From Daucus carota subsp. sativus (taxonomy: Eukaryota > Streptophyta > Magnoliopsida > Apiales > Apiaceae), in assembly GCF_001625215.2 (NCBI RefSeq), contig NC_030388.2, positions 25,718,558-25,782,557 of the forward strand: DNA of 64,000 nt, written 5' to 3'. Every line of letters starts with the position of its first letter. Positions within the stretch are counted from its first letter, which is position 1. The notes below the pieces were generated by a model. It saw only the letters and a list, made by a program, of their open reading frames with translations, had not been told where the DNA came from and searched no databases. A program made the position numbers and the translations under genes. Shown one piece after another: positions 57,249 through 64,000 of this stretch.

Positions 57249-57807
57249 CAGTGTTCTAAAAATCGCCGAGTCGGCCGAGTACTCATTCCGAGTACTCGTT
57301 TTTAACCCCTTGTCCGATCCGAGTTCCGAGTAATCGAGTTCAAAACCGATTTATTAAAAAATCGGTCAGAACTCAGTTTGACTCCGAGTACTCGAGGTCA
57401 AATCCGAGTTTGACTTATCATTTTTTTATTGTTTTATTTGAAAATTATTTCAAAAGACACTAAATGTAAATTTATATATGTTTTGGCTTTTTTTTTTAAA
57501 GTATTGACATTACTTAAAAAATATATGTGTTTTATAATTAAAACTTGTGAATGATTATTATGTCAAAAACTATCAAACATGTAACTTTTATTTGAACTTC
57601 ATTATTTCAAGTGTGTTATTAAAATATTAATATTATTAGATAGTTATATAATTAATCAGTATATAACTATATATGAGAGAAAAAATTCATTAAAAAAATA
57701 CCCGATTAGTTATCCGATAACTCATTCCGAGTACTCTCCCGAGTTCCGAGTACTCATTTTTCCGGAACCAAACCAAGTTAGACCGATTTCCGATTTTTAC
57801 AACCTTG
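57249..57807. mobile_element. hAT-type MITE with 8-bp target duplication CTAAAAAG
   Basis: 559 bp, left end CAGTGTTCTAAAAATCG, right end (inverse) CAAGGTTGTAAAAATCG, flanked by exact CTAAAAAG at 57241-57248 and 57808-57815. Subterminal CCGAGTACTCG motifs occur on both sides. No transposase. The intact duplication and CA ends make the hAT call strong. Confidence 0.85.
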
Positions 57808-58313
57808 CTAAAAAGTAAGTCTGTTTATCTTTCTTTTCTTCTACAATACAAAATCTCTCAGACGGGAAAAGTAAACCCACCTGAAATTTATATCAAAAAT
57901 CAGATTTTCCCATATAAATCCTTCTATACTTCTTCCTCTCTTCCTGTATATACTGCTGATTATGTAACAATTTGACCATCCCCGTGCAAGATGGTATTTA
58001 TGTCGCAGTAAATTTATAATAGTAAATATTGTAAAAAAGACTAATTTAAAGTGGGATTTGCATCTTACCTTTACATTCCACGCAAATTTGTAGAGACACA
58101 CATATGTTTATTCTATGTACCATGTACATTGACTAATTAAAGAGTGCAATGTTTTGACAGTATAGAAACCAGGCCAAGCAATTGACTAGCTTTTCTGATG
58201 TTGAATCCCTAGCCAAAAGATGAAGACTTCACCAGCCATGGAATTTATTCAAACCCAAATCAGATAACATCACTAAGCATGCATCAATTCAATAATCTCC
58301 AGCAAAATATCCC

Positions 58314-60030
58314 TTAGAATTCTGGTAAATCCTGCAAGTCCTCAGCTTTTATAAGAAGATTATACCAAAAGTCCTTGCCATCATTCCTTTCCACATCTTT
58401 TGATTCCTGATCCGGTTCGAACCACATTCTTAAATCATGATCAGGAATCTTCGACGAATTTAAATTTTCATGCTTAACAATATCTTGAGTCAGCATGGCC
58501 TTTGAGTATGTGACAGATGAGAGTTCACTAGAACTCTGCTGTGAAATCGATCCGCACCCAAATCTGACAATCTCATTTTGGGACTGAGGTTCGAATTCCT
58601 TGATTTTCTGTCTCTTGGACCCTCTAGTGGATTGATAGTTTTTGAGCCTTTTCTTTATGCGAGTATGCCAAACATTTTTAATTTCATTGTCGGTTCTTCC
58701 AGGTAATTTAGCCGCCATGGCGGACCATCTGAAAATCAGTCCAAAACCATGGATTCATAATGTGCAAGTGCATGCTATAGTGGTCTATTTAGTAGTGGAC
58801 AATAGAAAAGGTTAAGCAAATCCTATAGATAATCATGGCACACTAGCTTAAGTAGATATGGAAATTTTTTCACAGGAGTATTCTACATAGCAATAATTTT
58901 ACAATTGGAATATAACAAATCAAGAAGTATGATTCAGATATCGAATCTTATCATAAGCTCTAATTATTCTATGTGCCCACATTATATATATTGCCTATTT
59001 TTTGGTTCCCATATGCAGTGAAACAGAATCCCAAGAACTTGTCAGTTTTAGCTTCAAGCGATTACACTTTTCAAATTTATGGTCTGTATAAGTTAAAGTT
59101 ATAACGAAGTTTTCCATGCATGATGTGTTTGTCTCGTTGTGTTAGTATAATATAGAGTCTGAGAGGGTCTGCATTTTGTATTTATTTATTCCGCAAAACA
59201 AATCATGTGTGAAATTTCATGTTTTCTATTTATTAAATTCTGCAAAGTGAACATAATAATACTAGTATTTGTCCTAAGACTCACCTGTTGCCGAGCAATT
59301 CGTGTAGCTTAATGATGGTCTCCTCTTCTTCTTTGCTGAAATTTCCTCTCTTGATATCAGGTCTCAAGTAGTTTATCCATCGGAGTCTGCAGCTCTTCCC
59401 ACATCTCAGAAGACCTGAAAATAGAAATGCATGGAACAGATCAATAGATCAACATTCAATCCATATCACATAATTATATATAATTATATAGATCATTGAA
59501 CACAATTATCAGATATGTAATTTGATATCAAATTTGCATGTCTTCAAGCAAAAGTTGGTTTTCGCGAGATTAAGGGTCTGTTTGAGAGTACTGTTAAAAA
59601 CTGTCGTGGTGTAGAAAAAGGTGATAAAAGAAATGTTTTGTAGCAATCATATAGTTGTTTGGTAATATTTTTTGGTATTTGTATATTTTGAGTTCTGATA
59701 TAAAAAAAATATTTGTGATAGAGGTTTGATTGTGAAATTTATGCATGCTACTGTCTTCAACAGATTAGCCTTCATAGCAGGACATTTTACACAAACACTA
59801 AACTTAAACTTCTGTATCCGTAGATCAAAGTTCTACGAACATTAATTATTTTTTTTTAAAAAAAAGAATAGCTATTGGAACACAATTACACAATTACCTG
59901 CTTGTTTTGGAAGAGCCCTCCAATTTGCATGGCCATTTTGTTGGACGTGAGAAACGAGAAGTTGATCTTCTTCCGGAGTCCATGGACCTTTCTTAAGTCC
60001 CATCTTATCGCAGCAAGGAGCTCTCACCAT
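58314..60030 (-). CDS. R2R3-MYB transcription factor, subgroup 2-like (MYB13/14/15 type)
   Basis: Complete gene of three exons, 59898-60030, 59285-59414 and 58314-58728, summing to 678 nt or 225 residues. It has the usual R2R3-MYB intron positions, with phase G|GT after PKQAG and AG|A before WSAMAAKL. Visible: N-terminus [19 protein letters not shown]2 (about 14-64) with [22 protein letters not shown]3 (about 67-115) with [23 protein letters not shown] and [21 protein letters not shown]. The R3 lacks the bHLH-binding signature. The tail ends [19 protein letters not shown], like subgroup 2 factors that respond to stress and phenylpropanoid or stilbene cues; subgroup is inferred. The start at MVRAPCC is preferred over an in-frame ATG 33 nt upstream. 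Confidence 0.95.
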
Positions 60031-61300
60031 CTCTGCTACTATACAAATACTGATCTTGATCAATTGTGACAGTCAGTCTTTGTAATTTACACAAGCTCTC
60101 CCTTCTTATAATCCTGTCATTGACGACAGATAGGGAGAGACACACTTGGGTCACAGAGGATGAATTATTTATGCACTTCGCATATATATAATTAAGTTTC
60201 TACTAGTCTTGAGTGAAATTTCCAGGAAAGAGAATATATATGCATTTCTTAGCTTGTTTTTATAAGAAAATACTATTTTATAAGACAGCTTCAAGTACTT
60301 AGGTTTTAACAGAGATTGAGTTTTTATTGGTCAGTAGAATTTTAAGAGTGCTGAACACTAGAGTCCTAATCAATTGTCCTTTAGCGCTTTGGTAAATAAG
60401 AGATATTCGGAATCAAGTTTGAGATGATTTTTTTATTTTATGGTTGATGTTTCGTTTGGGAAAAATGTTTAATATTACGAAGACGTATCCCACTATTTTT
60501 AAGTTTTAGTAATTTTATCTGTTTTTATTTTATAATTAGAATAAGTTATAATATTATTTTAATTTAACACACAAAAAATATAACACCACTGAAATGGTAA
60601 GTTTTTATTTATATTATATAATATAATAAAAGAACAAGACATAGCGAATATTGAACTTGTTTTAAAGAATTCGATTTTAAAGAATTACCAATTTTACTTC
60701 ATATTCTCTTGGTTGTTCCTCCATTTCAAATTAAATATTTGTTTTGACTTTTTCATTGAAATATATATATTATATAATTAAAAAAATAATATATATATAT
60801 ATTATTAAGAAACATACACACTTCATTTTCAATAATATTTTTCAGATTTTCAAAAAGTATACTTCAGCTAAAGTTGGACGTGATATGCCGACTCTGTTTA
60901 AGTAAGAGATTTACATGTTTGGAACACGCTGTTAGAAAACCTCAAAAACACAATCACTTTTTCCGCTGTTTCATATCAGTGGTTACTTGATGGATTATGA
61001 GCATGTTTGTCTCGTTTAAAGTGACGATCGACAGACTTTAAAAAACTTCACTAATCAGAAAAAATAGGTTTCAAATATATGCGAAAAAAGGAACCCCGGA
61101 ATTTCAAGTCTCATTCAATTTGGGTGTGAAAAATATTGAGTAAACAAAAAAAAAAGATGGTCAATTACACGTGAATATTGGTTGTTCTTATTTTCGTGCA
61201 AGGCCAAATAAGACGGAGATGCTTGCCCTCTCATGTCTCCGCACACACTCTTTTCTTAGTACTTGCACTCTTCACAAAATGAGCAGAGGATACAGCTCTT
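60031..61300. other. MYB promoter and intergenic DNA
   Basis: The first few hundred bases upstream of 60030 hold the MYB leader and promoter. Beyond that the DNA is AT-rich, with no supported gene or element ends. Confidence 0.4.
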
Positions 61301-61309
61301 TAGTAAGTC

Positions 61310-61537
61310 CTCCCTCAGTCCTTCCAGGAAATTTACGTACACTGGTTACACGCATTTTGAGGCTCTCGTAAAGTATAGTTCTATAACATTTTTTTTTTAT
61401 TTATCTGAATAAAAGTTTAAATCTCAAACTTTTTCCAAGAATTATTTTAAAAATATATATAATATAATTATACTTTACAAGGGCCTTAAAATGCGTATCA
61501 AAAAGTAACGTAAAAAACCTGGTGGGACGGACATAGT
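61310..61537. mobile_element. Degenerate Stowaway-like MITE
   Basis: Left end CTCCCTCAGTCCTTCCAGG and right end CCTGGTGGGACGGACATAGTA are inverse with mismatches. The interior has ACGCATTTTGAGGC and its inverse CCTTAAAATGCGT, a common Stowaway core in plants. Confidence 0.55.
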
Positions 61538-62012
61538 ACTAAACAGTAAACAGTGGAGAGAGGCAGACTCACGAATTTTCATAACACAAAGATATTAACA
61601 ATTTTTTATAGCATAATTGATCGGGAGATAGACTATTAGAACTAAGAGCAGAACTAGACTTCAAGCATCTTGCGTCTCATTTACTTTACTGCATTTTAGG
61701 CATTGCAAACTAATTTAATAACACTAAAATCGGTCATAGTAAGTCATAATACACCTGTTCACACCAAATATAGTTTCACTTTTCCAAAAATACATTATGG
61801 ATGTGGATGGTTATCGCCATCAGGTATTACATTGCTGTATAATCAAGCTAGGGGGGGGGGAGCGTTTACACATACATGTATAAGAATCTGCTAAATATAT
61901 ATAAATTTCGAACATGAGAAATAAGTTACAATGACTTGTTGAAGGTTACTGCCACTCCTAATGCACAACAATGTTACATGCAATGTTTGAATTTCGATTG
62001 CAAACTATGCAG

Positions 62013-62465
62013 CTATCTCATGCCCATATCAGGATCATCTTCATCATCAGGATCCAAATCGCTTGAAATCCTAAATTTTTTTCCATCTCGTGGCCCTGTT
62101 CTTCCCCTTTTTGGTTTTCCCCTACAGTTTAGATACCAAAAACACTAAATTCACATCTTAAAAAATCGTGTTACCTTAACTTGTTGCATAGATCCTAAAT
62201 ATTAAGACTTTAAACCTTGGTATTTATTCACACATGATATAGACAAAGTGAAAGTAAAAATTGGACTACAGAGGGATGAGATGTGTGCTTACGGTCCATT
62301 GGATGTTAGGGCTCCACCCTTCGGTCGACCCTGACCCAAATCTGACTTTCCGTCTATAGAAAAAGAGAAAGGAATGAAAATCATTTATATACGTACTGAG
62401 AAATGAAAGATATAATATATTCATTCTAAGACCTCACCTTCTCTTCCAATTCCTAGCTCTTCTGC
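62013..62465 (-). CDS. 3'-terminal exons of an unidentified gene (charged, AT-hook-like C-terminus)
   Basis: Three consecutive exons, 62438-62465, 62293-62353 and 62013-62121, have perfect GT..AG sites and one continuous frame of 65 residues ending in a stop. The peptide starts AEELGIGREDGKSDLGQGRP and has two Gly/Arg/Lys-rich patches (GQGRPKGG, GKPKRGRTGPRDGKK), loosely like AT-hooks, and an acidic end DLDPDDEDDPDMGMR. I did not recognise the family. The acceptor upstream of 62465 means more 5' exons exist, within 62466-64000 or beyond, but none could be placed. It is either the tail of a nuclear or DNA-binding protein or a decayed gene end. Confidence 0.55.
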
Positions 62466-64000
62466 CTGTACATAAAAAAATAAAGTGAATATTTGACAAT
62501 GTGGATCTAACGAAAAACCCATAGCATCTCTAGTAGTCTAGTGCGGAAGAAATTCTCTATGAACATATCACTGGATATCCCAATCCAGGAACACTGGCAT
62601 TAGATAGCTCTACTAGCACTATTATGTTGATAATTGATGAGCAGATCTACTACATATATTCATTTAGATTCAGAACTTGTTACAGTTATTCCAATTGACA
62701 AACTCTCTCGACATATATCTGACTGCACACTTTACTGAATCAAACAACTATTCTTTGCCATTCAAGGCTTTGTGGTGCACACATTTTTTTATAAATAAGA
62801 AGATAAATTTGTATGTGAATATATTATTTACTTGTCTACCATCAATACTCTACTTTCATCACTTTCAGTCTTCAGAGGAAGCAACATGCTTGGCTTTCAC
62901 TTATAGACCTAATCCTACTGATGGCTATTCCGGATTATGTTCATGGGTTTGCCATAATGCTAATTTATGGTCAACAACTGTACAATGTGTAATACATGAT
63001 GTCTAAGGATCATATGAGTCGCCAACGAGTCCTGACTCATGATAGCTGAGACGTGATTTCCTCCACTGGCTCTGTGACTGAGCGGTACAGCTGTATTGCT
63101 AAGAATTCTACACAAGGACTGGTTGGAAAGGGTAAATCTTAACAGACAAGGTTGCTAAAATCTAAATGATAGATTGGCAACCATAAACACAGGAAAGGGC
63201 TTCAGTAAGATTAAAATTGCAACCAATACAGCTGCAAGTTTGACATCAACAAAATCATGGTATCCAACAGATATCCAATTGATTGAAAATAGTTGTCAAG
63301 GCATTGCCTAAGCGGCTAGGTGACAGAAAATGGCTAGGCATCCGAAACGCCTTAGTTTTCACCTAAGTTTGTATAATTTCATTTCGACCCAGACCACCTT
63401 ACCCAAAACTATAATCTTCATCTACAAATACCCACCTCTCCCCTTTGTATTTTTCACTTAGTTTTTAGAATAGAACAGCCATTAGTTAATTAATATTTTT
63501 AATTTCTAGATCTCATTTCTCTCGCTTGTAAACACATTTTTAATTTAATAAAATCTTCATTTTCGCTCTGATCTTGTCTTTTAGATCTACTTTTACATTC
63601 ACGCCATAAGCCCCATTAAAGATCCATTATAATGGTGGGTTCATGAAAGTGATTTAGCAGCTAAATTCCACGGGGGCTCCGATATATAATTAATTTGTTT
63701 ATAATTCTCTCCTTTTTTTTACACATTGTTTTTATTTAATTAGTTTATTAATCGAGATGTGCTGTTCATTCCAGTGATTATGTGTGTGCGCCGGACCCTT
63801 CCCCCGTCCTTTTCTCTTCCACTCGCACCTAACCATTTCCACCGCTGCTCACACACAAAACCACATGATCTGAAGCTTTGTTTATTTACTAGTCACCGCC
63901 GCTGTTTGCATTCCCTTACATGATCGCTTTCATTTTTTATTTGTTTTTGTTAACTTGATTTTGCTTAATCATTTTTATTTTCATTTTTTTTGTTTAATAT
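62466..64000. other. Right-edge region: intron or intergenic DNA, MITE fragment
   Basis: No complete gene. At 63294-63375 the sequence CAAGGCATTGCCTAAGCGGC with inverse-like CGCCTTAG motifs looks like the end of a hAT MITE. The CT-rich stretch around 63780-63860 could be a leader or promoter of a gene beyond the window. The frame at 62677-63006 shows no domain. Confidence 0.35.

Noticed and set aside
62677..63006. 109-codon plus-strand frame
   Set aside because: No domain or homology recognised, opposite strand to the neighbouring exons, AT-rich.
63000..63085. Possible minus-strand exon reading SQWRKSRLSYHESGLVGDS
   Set aside because: Good open reading but it ends in a stop without a donor and cannot be joined to the nearby exons.
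63410..63460. Possible exon on the minus strand reading YKGERWVFVDEDYSFG
   Set aside because: It has a donor-like GGTAAGG, but the phase does not match the exon at 62438-62465 (joining gives a stop), and no supported acceptor is present.

Overview
This is nuclear DNA from a flowering plant, almost certainly a eudicot. It is AT-rich, with long gene-free stretches, split genes with GT..AG introns, plant-only gene families (ALOG, DUF761, XBAT35-type E3 ligase, QUA2-like methyltransferase, R2R3-MYB) and many small transposons. I cannot name the species from sequence alone. No organelle, bacterial or viral genome segment is apparent.

Layout. 1-4822 (-): 5' part of a casein kinase I-like gene; its 3' end lies off the left edge. 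8360-12779 (-): complete seven-exon Golgi methyltransferase of the PMT3/PMT8 type, with a 5'UTR intron reaching to about 13.95 kb. 14.0-23.4 kb: gene-poor, with Stowaway MITEs and a 1.3 kb element with long inverted ends. 23443-24045 (-): single-exon ALOG/LSH regulator. 28510-32823 (-): nine-exon ankyrin-RING E3 ligase like XBAT35. 35905-36456 (+): intronless DUF761 protein. 40546-43093 (+): seven-exon cytosolic malate dehydrogenase. 44186-55539: a hAT-type element with 8-bp target duplications, split by a complete Ty3/gypsy chromovirus (Tekay/Del type) with 2.87 kb LTRs and an open 1515-codon gag-pol frame. 55.6-57.8 kb: MITEs and a SINE. 58314-60030 (-): three-exon R2R3-MYB gene. 62013-62465 (-): last three exons of an unidentified gene.

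The genes are unrelated single-copy plant genes (signalling kinase, cell-wall-linked methyltransferase, developmental regulator, E3 ligase, central metabolism, MYB factor) and form no operon-like unit. For the split genes I placed exons by family similarity plus splice sites. The summed exons stay in frame: 622, 473, 328 and 225 codons for PMT, XBAT35-like, MDH and MYB.

I found no convincing new biological system. The strongest unusual material is mobile-element architecture: a chromovirus with apparently identical LTRs nested in a hAT element, two Tourist-like MITEs abutting at a shared TAA, a five-copy MITE family, and a SINE carrying three 40-bp tandem units. Two gene-level oddities are a four-residue gap in malate dehydrogenase and no visible NLS exon in the XBAT35-like gene.
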